Assembly (NCBI GenBank): GCA_005804005.1
Contig: SYPI01000004.1
Location: 1 to 8,295 of the forward strand
Source of the DNA: Planctomycetia bacterium
Lineage (GTDB): Bacteria > Planctomycetota > Phycisphaerae > Phycisphaerales > SM1A02
Reading direction: 5' to 3'
DNA length: 8,295 nt
Made by a program: the position numbers and the translations under genes. The notes beneath the pieces were generated by a model that was not told the origin of the DNA, made no database searches, and saw nothing but the letters and a program-made list of their open reading frames with translations. Shown piece by piece: positions 1 to 6,923 of this stretch; the first letter of the stretch is position 1, and each line of letters starts with the position of its first letter.

Positions 1-2070
1 GCCGATGAACGGAACCAGCGGCTGCCAGATGGCTTCGCCGAGCCGGGCGAATGACTGTTCGGCGCGGCCGAGGTGCCGCTCCGGAGCGTGCCCGTGGGAG
101 AGCAGCGCCTGATGCATGTGGAAGTGGAGCCGACCGACCATCGATTGCAGCGCTTCGTCATCAACCGCTAGGCGAACCACAGTGGTCCGGCCATTGGCCA
201 CGACGAATGCCAACCAGCGATCGCGGGCCCGGAAGTACTCGACCACGGTCATCGATTGCGGGACAGTCCAGTCGCTGCGCAGTACGAACGGCACGGCCTC
301 GTGAATGCCGTGACCGACGGCCAGTTCCACCGCCTCCATCTCGCGCTCGATGGCCTCGATCTGCTTGCGCACCGTAGAAGACGCCACAAAGCGGACATCA
401 TTGCGGGCCCCGTCGGCCAGCTTGGCATAGAGCGCATCAAGTCGGCCCCGCAGTTCGCTCAGCCGCTGAGCCTGCGGAGCGGCGGCACCCTGCGAAGCGG
501 AGTCCACTCCTTGACGCATGCGATCAATGAGCAGTCGGCTCTTGGCTTGTTCGGCAACCGTCATGGCTTCGCTGAGGGCGCTGGCTGAGCCATCGTCGAC
601 CAGCGCCAGAACCAATTCTTCGTATGCGCCGAGCCGATGAGCAAGCAAACCTTCCCGGGTCCGCTCAGCCGAAACCGAGCCGCGCAGACGCTCCACGATT
701 CCCACTGCCCGCCGGGCATCGGCGGCGGCATCGGCCCCGCGGCCGGATCGGCGCAGAACCAGGGCCCGCTGGGTGAGAACATCGGCCTGCACTGGCTCGA
801 CGCCGGATGTGGTGGCCTGGGTCAGGGCGGCATCGATCTCCTGAAGCGCCGCTGGCATTGTGCCGCTGCGCTCGTGGACCACGCTGGCGTGATAGTGGAT
901 GCAGGTGCGGTCGATCGGGCCAGCGGCGGCGCTGCGGTCGACTGCGGCGATGATCGCCTTGGCTGGTGCCAGCTTTCCAAGCCGGGCCAGCGTTGAAGCC
1001 TGAAGGAGGCGGGCGTGCAGCGCCAGAGAGCGCTGTCCGAGCGCATCGGCCTTGGTGGCAGCGGAGTCGAATGTCGCGGCCGCGGCGGAGGCATCCGCCT
1101 GACGACTCATGGCGCGACCCTTGGCGATCAGCGCCCGGACCGCGTCCTGTTCCATCCCCAGTTGCTCGAACTGAATGATGCCCTCGACCAAACGCTGGAG
1201 GGCCATCTCGCCCACACCGAGGGACTCATAGACCTCGGCTTCCTCAACCGCCATTCGGGCGGCATGAGCCGAGGCCGTGGTGCCCAGAGCGGCGCGCGCG
1301 GTCGCGAAGGCGTCGAGAGCTTCCTGATAGTTGCCCTGCCGGGCGGCCAGATCGGCCAAGTTGCCAGCGACTACCGCGGCGGCCATTCCACCGGCCGGAC
1401 CAAGCACCTGCCGAGCCGCCTCGAACGCTTGGCGCGCCTCAGCGAAGCGATCGAGCAGGAAGAGTGACTCGCCCCGGGCGTTGTCGATGATCGGTCGCAG
1501 TTCGCCCGAACCTAGCACGGGCAGGGCGGCGTCTAGATGGCCGAGCGCGCGCGTGGCATCGCCGATGGCCTTGTGCACATTGGCAAGATTGATGTCGACG
1601 CGGGCGGCGAGAGCTGGTTCGCCAGCTGCCAAGAATTCGGCGCGAGCAGATTCACCAGCGCGGATCGCATCGGCTGCCTTGCCCTGAGCCATCAGCGGGT
1701 GCATCTGCGTTACCAGCGCCCGGGCTCCTTCAAGCCCGGCCTTACCGGCCAGCGCATCAGCTCGGGCGCGCTGCGCCAGAGCCAGCGATTCAGCAAACTT
1801 GCCAGCGTGGGCCAGCGCTGCGGCATACGCCCGGCGGATCCGGGCCAGACTGTCGGCATCACCATGGGCGGCGGCGAGTGATTCCAGCACCGCGCCAGCA
1901 ACCAGAGCCGCAGCGACATCGCGTGAAGCCAATGTCTCGGCCTGATCCCCCAGTGAACGCAACGCCGCAGCGGCGTTGGGTTGCCCCTGCAGGGCGTTGA
2001 CGCGCTCTGGCGCCGACATGGCCATCACAGCGGTCAGGTTCAGGCCGGGGTTGGACGCTGCCGCGCTCAT
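1..2070 (-). CDS. TPR-CHAT protein (caspase-like protease family), N-terminal 690 residues, cut by window edge
   Basis: The frame is open without a stop from the ATG at 2070-2068 to base 1. The protein is Ala/Leu/Arg-rich and helical. TPR-like repeats run from about residue 60 to 450, for example around 76-110, 195-223 and 232-262 (GNLADLAARQGNYQEALDAF). A hallmark of TPR-CHAT proteins follows: RLRGSVSAERTREGLLAHR (462-479), YEELV, then AEQAKSRLLIDRM (506-518). After a charged helix (about 535-585) the CHAT domain begins (MTVVEYFRARDRWLAFVV, about 607-624) and continues to GEAIWQPLVPFIG at 690. CHAT domains are caspase-like Cys/His peptidases; the His (usually in a PHG..LH..PF motif) and the Cys would lie beyond base 1, so activity cannot be judged. 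No signal peptide or membrane segment is seen, so it is probably cytoplasmic, with TPRs sensing or binding a partner. The ATG overlaps the stop of the preceding gene (ATGA), which fixes the start and suggests coupled translation in the sigma operon. Confidence 0.9.
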   Translation of the reverse strand, partial: MSAAASNPGLNLTAVMAMSAPERVNALQGQPNAAAALRSLGDQAETLASRDVAAALVAGAVLESLAAAHGDADSLARIRRAYAAALAHAGKFAESLALAQRARADALAGKAGLEGARALVTQMHPLMAQGKAADAIRAGESARAEFLAAGEPALAARVDINLANVHKAIGDATRALGHLDAALPVLGSGELRPIIDNARGESLFLLDRFAEARQAFEAARQVLGPAGGMAAAVVAGNLADLAARQGNYQEALDAFATARAALGTTASAHAARMAVEEAEVYESLGVGEMALQRLVEGIIQFEQLGMEQDAVRALIAKGRAMSRQADASAAAATFDSAATKADALGQRSLALHARLLQASTLARLGKLAPAKAIIAAVDRSAAAGPIDRTCIHYHASVVHERSGTMPAALQEIDAALTQATTSGVEPVQADVLTQRALVLRRSGRGADAAADARRAVGIVERLRGSVSAERTREGLLAHRLGAYEELVLALVDDGSASALSEAMTVAEQAKSRLLIDRMRQGVDSASQGAAAPQAQRLSELRGRLDALYAKLADGARNDVRFVASSTVRKQIEAIEREMEAVELAVGHGIHEAVPFVLRSDWTVPQSMTVVEYFRARDRWLAFVVANGRTTVVRLAVDDEALQSMVGRLHFHMHQALLSHGHAPERHLGRAEQSFARLGEAIWQPLVPFIG

Positions 2071-2702
2071 GCCGCTACGCCCACTCCTGTGGTGACCACT
2101 GCTCCATGAGGGAAGGCGATGGCCACTTCGTAAACATCTTCTGGAAGGATCGCTTCGAAGAAACCGGAGTCGTCTAGTGTCGTAACGGCGACTTCTTCCC
2201 CGGCCGCGTTGATGAACACGGCTGGAATTCCGGAGAGGTCCCCCGGGCCTTCAGCCTGCCCGCGAATGATTCCTTTGCTGGAAGTTGAGCGACGGACCGG
2301 CTCGACTTCGATGTCCAGATGGACGCTGCCCTGACGGAACTCGAGGCGGCGAATGGACCCGCCGCGCAACCCGGCGCTCAGCGTCAGTGTTTCGTCGGCG
2401 GTCAGACTGGCCAGCGCTGCGCGTGACTTACTCCACCAAGCCACCGGCGCGGAACCGCCGACCCCAGCCACCACCTTCGGCAGGAGCCGCTCAAGATCGA
2501 TGGCACGACGCAGCGCTGGCAGACCCACCGCCAGCGCCGCGTCGGCGCGCATTGATTCCAATGCGGCAGCGATGCGCCCAGCGAACCCAAGTTCGCCCGA
2601 CTTTGCCACCGCCTCGATCTCGGCACGCGGAGCACTGGCTGACGCCAAGGCATCTGCAATCTCCACTTGCCGGTCAGGATGTATCGGTTGATGGTGTTGC
2701 AT
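2067..2702 (-). CDS. Small partner protein of the sigma/TPR-CHAT cassette, unknown function
   Basis: This encodes 211 residues from ATG 2702. The N-terminal half (about 10-110) is helical and Ala-rich, with a conserved-looking WW pair at 89-90. The C-terminal part (about 117-211) alternates like a beta-sandwich: RRLEFRQGSVHLDIEVEP, then a Gly-rich turn, IPAVFINAAGEEVAVTTLDD, SGFFEAILPEDVYEVAIAF. This resembles carboxypeptidase-regulatory or transthyretin-like folds, and C-terminal domains of proteins found beside ECF sigma factors (from memory of such families, not searched). There is no cysteine, zinc-finger motif, signal peptide or transmembrane helix, so it is not a standard zinc or membrane anti-sigma factor. 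It lies 92 bases after the sigma gene and overlaps the TPR-CHAT start by ATGA. I infer a cytoplasmic regulator of the sigma factor and/or a substrate of the CHAT protease. The frame stays open upstream to an ATG at 2852 inside the sigma gene; I prefer 2702 because it avoids a 58-base overlap and has GGAGGAG upstream. Confidence 0.8.
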   Translation of the reverse strand: MQHHQPIHPDRQVEIADALASASAPRAEIEAVAKSGELGFAGRIAAALESMRADAALAVGLPALRRAIDLERLLPKVVAGVGGSAPVAWWSKSRAALASLTADETLTLSAGLRGGSIRRLEFRQGSVHLDIEVEPVRRSTSSKGIIRGQAEGPGDLSGIPAVFINAAGEEVAVTTLDDSGFFEAILPEDVYEVAIAFPHGAVVTTGVGVAA

Positions 2703-2716
2703 CGGTCTTGAGGCCA

Positions 2717-2723
2717 CTCCTCC
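2717..2723 (-). promoter_or_regulatory. Shine-Dalgarno-like GGAGGAG before the partner gene
   Basis: On the minus strand GGAGGAG ends 14 bases before the ATG at 2702. The spacing is longer than ideal, but it is the only strong anti-16S match near any start on this strand, and it supports a start near 2702 over the upstream ATG at 2852. An in-frame GTG at 2717 overlaps the motif itself and cannot use it. Confidence 0.45.
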
Positions 2724-2794
2724 GCTTGAGATGAGTCGAAAGCCCCCGCGCTGATACCCCGAGGAGAAGGATTTATTGCCGGTGCCCCAGACCG

Positions 2795-3349
2795 TTACTC
2801 TTCGGAGCTGACTCCAAGGGTGCGAAGGATCGCTTCCAACTTGCTGAGGCACCTAGCCCGGGTAGGTCCGATACTCCCAATTGGCATGTCAAGGGAAGTG
2901 GCGATTTCCTTGTAGTCGGGCTCCGGGCCAGCGCCAAAGAGCCTCAGGAGCAAGTCCTTGCACTTTCCACCGAGCCGCTCTAGCCCGGTTCTGACCAACT
3001 GCCGCGTCTCAAGCGATTGAACAACCTCCGATCGTGGCTCCTGTGGGTCTGCAAAATCCCAATCGGCATCCACCGCCTTGCCTCGCGTCCGGCTGATTCG
3101 CCAGGTTTCCCGGTGGGCAGTGGTCATGAGCCATGCAGGCAGCGCCTGAATGCTCCGCAGTTTGCCTAGTTGGCTTACAAGGGCCGAAAACACCGCCTGG
3201 TGGACATCGTCGCAGTCGGAGGACGCCAATCCGTACTGCCGTGGCACGCTATAGACCAGCCGGGTGTAACGCTCGACCAACTCGGCCCACGACTTGGAAT
3301 CGCCCAAGGCGCAGGCCTCAACCAGCTGGGTGTCGGATCGCGCGTCCAC
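2795..3349 (-). CDS. ECF-type (sigma-70 family) RNA polymerase sigma factor
   Basis: This is a 184-residue protein, normal for an extracytoplasmic-function sigma factor. Region 2 spans about residues 18-90: WAELVERYTRLVYSVPRQYG, then DCDDVHQAVFSAL (core-binding helix) and LPAWLMTTAHRETWRISR (-10 recognition). A short acidic linker (95-110, DADWDFADPQEPRSE) leads to region 4 (about 115-178), whose helix-turn-helix is DYKEIATSLDMPIGSIGPTRARC (145-167), expected to bind the -35 element. The start is a GTG at 3349; an in-frame TAG lies at 3361-3359, so no earlier start exists, and no strong ribosome site is seen. It is the first gene of the leftward cassette and probably directs transcription of its own operon. 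The CDDVHQ and GSIGPTRARC wording is of the type common in Planctomycetota ECFs. The family call is secure; the signal and regulon are unknown. Confidence 0.95.
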   Translation of the reverse strand: MDARSDTQLVEACALGDSKSWAELVERYTRLVYSVPRQYGLASSDCDDVHQAVFSALVSQLGKLRSIQALPAWLMTTAHRETWRISRTRGKAVDADWDFADPQEPRSEVVQSLETRQLVRTGLERLGGKCKDLLLRLFGAGPEPDYKEIATSLDMPIGSIGPTRARCLSKLEAILRTLGVSSEE

Positions 3350-3417
3350 AGAGCCAGCCTAGCCAATTGTCGAATTCCAGTATCAGGGTCGGTCCGTGGG
3401 GCTCTTCATGGCAGAGG

Positions 3418-3440
3418 TACGGAAACCCTCTAACTGTTCA
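3418..3440 (-). promoter_or_regulatory. Candidate ECF promoter for the sigma operon, with an inverted repeat over the -10
   Basis: On the minus strand, TGAAC (3440-3436) is followed after 14 bases by CGTA (3421-3418). This resembles the AAC-containing -35 and CGT-type -10 of ECF promoters, although the spacer is a little short. It would start transcription near 3410, giving a leader of about 60 bases before the GTG. A 5-bp inverted repeat, AGAGG and CCTCT (3413-3431, 9-base loop), brackets the -10 and could be an operator or leader hairpin. This is inferred by eye and weak. Confidence 0.3.
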
Positions 3441-3479
3441 CACCCGGCCCTATCTGGTCATCCCCCCAGGTAGGTTTGG

Positions 3480-3510
3480 AACGGGGCTCTGCGTAGGAGC
3501 CCCGTTTCTA
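3480..3510 (+). terminator. Intrinsic terminator, rightward, upstream of the E2 gene
   Basis: A 10-bp perfect stem (AACGGGGCTC at 3480-3489 with GAGCCCCGTT at 3497-3506) encloses a 7-base loop and is followed by a T-rich tail (TCTATTCTT, 3507-3515). The tail exists only in the rightward direction; the opposite strand continues CCAAACC. No rightward gene precedes it in the window, so it either ends a small or antisense transcript over the sigma leader, shields the E2 operon from antisense transcription, or attenuates the E2 operon. Confidence 0.7.
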
Positions 3511-3556
3511 TTCTTGCCACCATTCCCGGTCCGAGGCCATTGCGTAACCTGTCTCC

Positions 3557-4915
3557 ATGGCCGGAATCAAGCAGCCGACGGATCGCAGCCACTTCCTCCT
3601 GCCCGACCTCGGTGAGGGGCTGGTGGAAGCCGAACTGATCAAGTGGCGGGTGTCGGCAGGCGAGACAGTGAAGGAAGCCCAGACTCTGGCGGAGATGCAA
3701 ACCGACAAGGCTCTGGTAGAGGTTCCCAGCCCGTGGGCGGGGACAGTCACCGAGATCTGCGGCAGGGAAGGCGAGATCATCAGGGTTGGCGCGGTGCTGG
3801 TTCGCTACGGAGCGGCGGTGGCCAAGGCCCCGGCAGCGGCGGCGGCGGCGGCGCCAGACAAGGCACCTGCGGCGGCATCTACTACAGAGGATCAGGGGAC
3901 AGTCGTAGGCAGCATGGCCGGCACACTTTCGGTCGGCGACCGATTCGCACGGCGCACGCCAGAGCATCTTGCACCATCTGGCAATGGGAAGTCGCTGGCC
4001 ACGCCCGCGGTGCGCCGTATCGCGCGCGAACTACGCGTGGACATCAATCGCGTTTCGGGCAGCGGACGCGGCGGTCGAGTGACGGCCGGTGATGTTCAGG
4101 CATCGGCCAGTGGCACTCGAAGCGCGCCGGCCGCAGCGACGCGAGGCGCGGCTAGTGCGGAAGGCGTGGACATGCGCTTCGCCTCAGCGCGCCCAATGCC
4201 CATGCCCGAGGTCAAGGTTGATGCTCAGGGCATCTCGCAGCGCATCCCAATCCGGGGAGTGCGCCGCAAGATCGCCGAGGCTCTGAGCCATTCGGTGCGC
4301 ACCGCCGTCCACTTCACCGCCACCGACGAAGCTGATGTGACCGCGCTTGATGACAAGCGCCGGGAGTACGCCCGGGCTACTGGGACGAAGATCTCACTGT
4401 TGCCGTTTGTGGCCTTGGCGGTCTGCCGCGGCCTGCGAGCTCACCCCAACGTCAATGCCCACATCGATGACCAGGCGCAGGAGATTCTCATCAAGGGCGT
4501 GGTGAATCTGGGCATCGCCGTGGACACCGACGCTGGACTGATGGTGCCGGTGGTCCACAACGCCGATCGCCTGGCGGTGGTGGAACTGGGCGATTCGATC
4601 AAGCGCTTGGCCGAACGCTGCCGCGACCGCAGCATCAGTCGCGAGGAATCACTCGGCGGCACATTCACCCTGTCGAATGTCGGCTCCTACGGGGCCATGT
4701 TTGCCACACCGATCATCAACTATCCCGAGGTGGGCATCTTGGCCGCCGGGCGCGCCAAGGAGCGGGTGCTGGTTCGCGACGGTCGTTTCTACGCCGGACT
4801 GGCCCTGCCGCTTTCGGTGAGTTGCGACCACCGCGTGGTTGATGGCGCCGAAGCGGCGCGGTTCCTGAACACTGTCGTGCGGCTACTCGAGTCGCCTGAC
4901 GAATTGCTCGGGTGA
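3557..4915 (+). CDS. 2-oxo acid dehydrogenase E2 (dihydrolipoamide acyltransferase), possibly branched-chain type
   Basis: This 452-residue protein has the full E2 layout. The lipoyl domain (about 10-86) has the lipoylated lysine at K51 in MQTDKALVEVPSP. An Ala/Pro-rich linker (87-112) follows. The peripheral-subunit-binding domain is about 146-182 (LATPAVRRIARELRVDI..VSGSGRGGRV..DV). The catalytic domain is about 225-452, with RGVRRKIAEAL, HFTATDEADVTAL, GGTFTLSNVGSYGAMFATPI and the active-site CDHRVVDG (H425). It transfers an acyl group from lipoyl-lysine to CoA in the cytoplasm. The RGVRRKIA..HFT..DEADVT wording recalls branched-chain E2s, but pyruvate use cannot be excluded. No E1 or E3 gene is in the window, so they must be elsewhere. 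The ATG at 3557 is the first start after an in-frame TAA at 3545 and has no Shine-Dalgarno site. Its stop overlaps the next gene's ATG (TGATG). Confidence 0.95.
   Translation: MAGIKQPTDRSHFLLPDLGEGLVEAELIKWRVSAGETVKEAQTLAEMQTDKALVEVPSPWAGTVTEICGREGEIIRVGAVLVRYGAAVAKAPAAAAAAAPDKAPAAASTTEDQGTVVGSMAGTLSVGDRFARRTPEHLAPSGNGKSLATPAVRRIARELRVDINRVSGSGRGGRVTAGDVQASASGTRSAPAAATRGAASAEGVDMRFASARPMPMPEVKVDAQGISQRIPIRGVRRKIAEALSHSVRTAVHFTATDEADVTALDDKRREYARATGTKISLLPFVALAVCRGLRAHPNVNAHIDDQAQEILIKGVVNLGIAVDTDAGLMVPVVHNADRLAVVELGDSIKRLAERCRDRSISREESLGGTFTLSNVGSYGAMFATPIINYPEVGILAAGRAKERVLVRDGRFYAGLALPLSVSCDHRVVDGAEAARFLNTVVRLLESPDELLG
3836..3854 (+). repeat. GCG/GGC triplet run in the E2 linker
   Basis: A short run of GGC/GCG triplets encodes part of the Ala stretch in the interdomain linker of the E2 protein. 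Such flexible Ala/Pro linkers are normal in E2s. The run could vary in length by slippage without breaking the frame. Confidence 0.6.
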
Positions 4916-5736
4916 TGGGCGAAGCCGCCTCTCGCGCGCCGAGCGAGGCCGACCTGCATCCATACCGCGACCTGAAGGACCGCGAAGCTGATCGCGACGG
5001 GTTGTTCATCGCCGAGACACTGCTGGTGACCGCGGCATTGCTGACGATTCCCGGAGTGGCCCGCAGCGTCCTGTGCAGTTCACGGATGGCCGAGCGCGTG
5101 GTGGAGATGGTGGCCGCCAGTGGTGACCCCAGTGTGCCCGTCTTCGTCCTGCCACTGGAAGAGATGGAGCGCGTCGCCGGATTTCATGTGCACCGCGGCG
5201 TGTTGGCCGCCGGTGATCGGGGCGCGTTGGCAACCCACCAGTCGCAGGCAATGGCGGCGCAGCGCGACCTGCCGGGCATGCGCCTGGCGCTTGACGGCAT
5301 CACCAACATCGACAATGTCGGCATGCTGTTCCGCTGCGCGGCGGCGTTCGGGGTGAGGTCGGTGCTGCTGTCGCAGGGGTGTCACGATCCGCTGTGGCGC
5401 AAGAGCCTGCGAGTCTCAATCGGCCACGCCTTGCGCATCCCTTGGGAACGCGCCGACTCATTGGCGCAACGGCTCCGACAACTGCGGGAGTGTGAGGGCT
5501 GGACGATTCTCGGAACCAGCCTGAATCCGGCTGCCGAACCGATTGAATCGGCAATCCCGCCGGTGCGCGGCATTCTGGTGGTTGGGCACGAATCCGCCGG
5601 CGTCTCCCCGGAGGTGGCCGCCGAATGCGACCGTCTGGTGCGCATCCGCATGGCTCCCGGAGTCGATTCCCTGAACGTGGCCACAGCGGCCGCCGTATGC
5701 CTGCATAGGCTCTCCCCACTCACTCAACCAACCTGA
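4915..5736 (+). CDS. SpoU/TrmH-family (SPOUT) RNA 2'-O-methyltransferase
   Basis: Counted from ATG 4915, this is 273 residues. The N-terminal part (about 12-110) matches a substrate-binding domain: YRDLKDREADRDGLFIAE, then a conserved GFHVHRGVLAAG at 89-100. The catalytic knot domain (about 122-268) has the three SpoU motifs: motif 1 NIDNVGMLFRCAAAFGV (131-147, with catalytic-type R140), motif 2 VVGHESAGVSPEV (222-234, with E226, a variant of GNEGxG), and motif 3 RIRMAPGVDSLNVATAAAV (243-261). Family members use S-adenosylmethionine to methylate ribose in rRNA or tRNA; the target nucleotide cannot be told from sequence. The ATG overlaps the E2 stop in TGATG, so translation is probably coupled; a GTG at 4912 immediately before it is the only alternative start. 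It lies 8 bases before htrA, making this the middle gene of the operon. Confidence 0.92.
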   Translation: MGEAASRAPSEADLHPYRDLKDREADRDGLFIAETLLVTAALLTIPGVARSVLCSSRMAERVVEMVAASGDPSVPVFVLPLEEMERVAGFHVHRGVLAAGDRGALATHQSQAMAAQRDLPGMRLALDGITNIDNVGMLFRCAAAFGVRSVLLSQGCHDPLWRKSLRVSIGHALRIPWERADSLAQRLRQLRECEGWTILGTSLNPAAEPIESAIPPVRGILVVGHESAGVSPEVAAECDRLVRIRMAPGVDSLNVATAAAVCLHRLSPLTQPT

Positions 5737-5744
5737 GAACCCCG

Positions 5745-6923
5745 ATGAGATTGAACCTGAACCGTTGCCTCTTCTGCAGCAGTCTCCTGAGTGGAACGAT
5801 CGGCGCCGTGGCCTTGGACGCTCTTGGCGCGCCACCGAGTGCGGCGGATGACCCCGCCACACCAAGGGACGAGCTCCGCCACGCCCGCGATCTCTCGCGA
5901 GCCTTCCGTCAGGTGGCGGCACAGGTCGCCCCCAGCGTGGTGAGCATCAAGGCCATTGATCGCGCGCCCTACGCCGCCGACTTCGCTGGCGGACACTCCC
6001 CGCTGCCACGCAATCTGCGGCGGTTCGTTGAGGGTATGCCAGGTTCCCAGAACGCCGACAGCGCCAAACTGCCGCAGCGCGGCAGCGAGGGTACTGGGGT
6101 CATCTACTCCGCCGACGGACTCATCGTGACCAACAATCATGTGGTGCAGGGCGCCGACGAGCTGCAAGTGACGCTTCACGATGGGCGTGAGCTGGAAGCC
6201 CAGTTGGTGGGAACTGATCCGGAGACTGATTTGGCGGTGATCCGCGTCTCGGATCGCTCGCTCACCCCGGCCACATTCACCGGCGGCGATGAGATTGATG
6301 TGGGAGAGTGGGTACTAGCGATCGGCACGCCGTTCGGTCTCAGCCAGACTGTCACCGCCGGGATAATCAGTGCCAAGAACCGCGATTCAGTCGGCCTCTC
6401 GGCCTTCGAGGACTACCTGCAGACCGACGCGGCGATCAATCCCGGCAACAGCGGTGGGCCGCTGGTTGACCTCGACGGTCACATCGTGGGAATCAACTCG
6501 GCCATCGCCAGCGAAGATGGTCGGTTCGCTGGCGTGGGCTTTGCGATTCCCACGGCGATGGTGCGCAGTGTGGCCGTGAGTTTGTCAGGCGGAGACTTGG
6601 TGAAGCGCGGTTTCATGGGAGTGAATCTCGATGACGCAGATGAGGCCGGCGCTGGCGGTGTGGTGATCGTCAGTGTAGTTCGCGGCGGACCAGCGGCCCG
6701 GGCGGGGCTTCAACCGGGCGACATGGTCGTGAAGTTCAACGGAGCGGCAGTGACCTCGCGAGTGCAGTTGATGCGCTCCATCGCCGGGTGTGCGCCGGAT
6801 TCAACCGTTGAAGTTGAAGTGGTACGCGGGGGAACGCCCGTTCGGACTCAGGTCTCTCTGTCGCTGCGTCCGGGAATGGGCGAACGCGCCCCGACCGCGA
6901 CTGATGAGGCGGCCGCGGAATAA
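5745..6923 (+). CDS. htrA: HtrA/Deg-family periplasmic serine protease with one PDZ domain
   Basis: This 392-residue protein begins with an export signal (about 1-34: basic MRLNLNR, a hydrophobic stretch, then small residues before ADDPA). The trypsin-like domain (about 50-285) carries the complete triad: H132 in TNNHVV, D162 in DPETDLAVI, S236 in NPGNSGGPL. A long loop (76-113) sits between the first strand and the active-site region. A single PDZ domain follows (about 288-375: RGFMGVNL..GGVVIVSVVRGGPAARAGLQPGDMVVKFNG), then a short acidic tail. One PDZ recalls DegS in domain count, but the N-terminus looks cleavable rather than a permanent anchor. Expected role: degrading or refolding damaged envelope proteins. 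It starts 8 bases after the methyltransferase stop with only a weak GAGA ribosome site, and is the last gene of the operon; the first strong terminator downstream is at 7089-7128. Confidence 0.95.
   Translation: MRLNLNRCLFCSSLLSGTIGAVALDALGAPPSAADDPATPRDELRHARDLSRAFRQVAAQVAPSVVSIKAIDRAPYAADFAGGHSPLPRNLRRFVEGMPGSQNADSAKLPQRGSEGTGVIYSADGLIVTNNHVVQGADELQVTLHDGRELEAQLVGTDPETDLAVIRVSDRSLTPATFTGGDEIDVGEWVLAIGTPFGLSQTVTAGIISAKNRDSVGLSAFEDYLQTDAAINPGNSGGPLVDLDGHIVGINSAIASEDGRFAGVGFAIPTAMVRSVAVSLSGGDLVKRGFMGVNLDDADEAGAGGVVIVSVVRGGPAARAGLQPGDMVVKFNGAAVTSRVQLMRSIAGCAPDSTVEVEVVRGGTPVRTQVSLSLRPGMGERAPTATDEAAAE

Noticed and set aside
1015..1467. A 150-residue plus-strand frame, with several smaller ones across 51-1881
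   Set aside because: All lie antisense to the continuous TPR-CHAT frame, which has coherent repeats and family motifs throughout.
3360..3510. A tRNA, SRP RNA or 6S RNA in the divergent spacer
   Set aside because: No T-loop motif, no cloverleaf pairing and no SRP GGAAGGAAGC-like core could be found; only the terminator and a 5-bp hairpin are visible.
3458..3967. A 169-residue minus-strand frame over the start of the E2 gene
   Set aside because: It runs antisense to the lipoyl domain and across the terminator hairpin, with an arginine- and cysteine-rich composition typical of a shadow frame.
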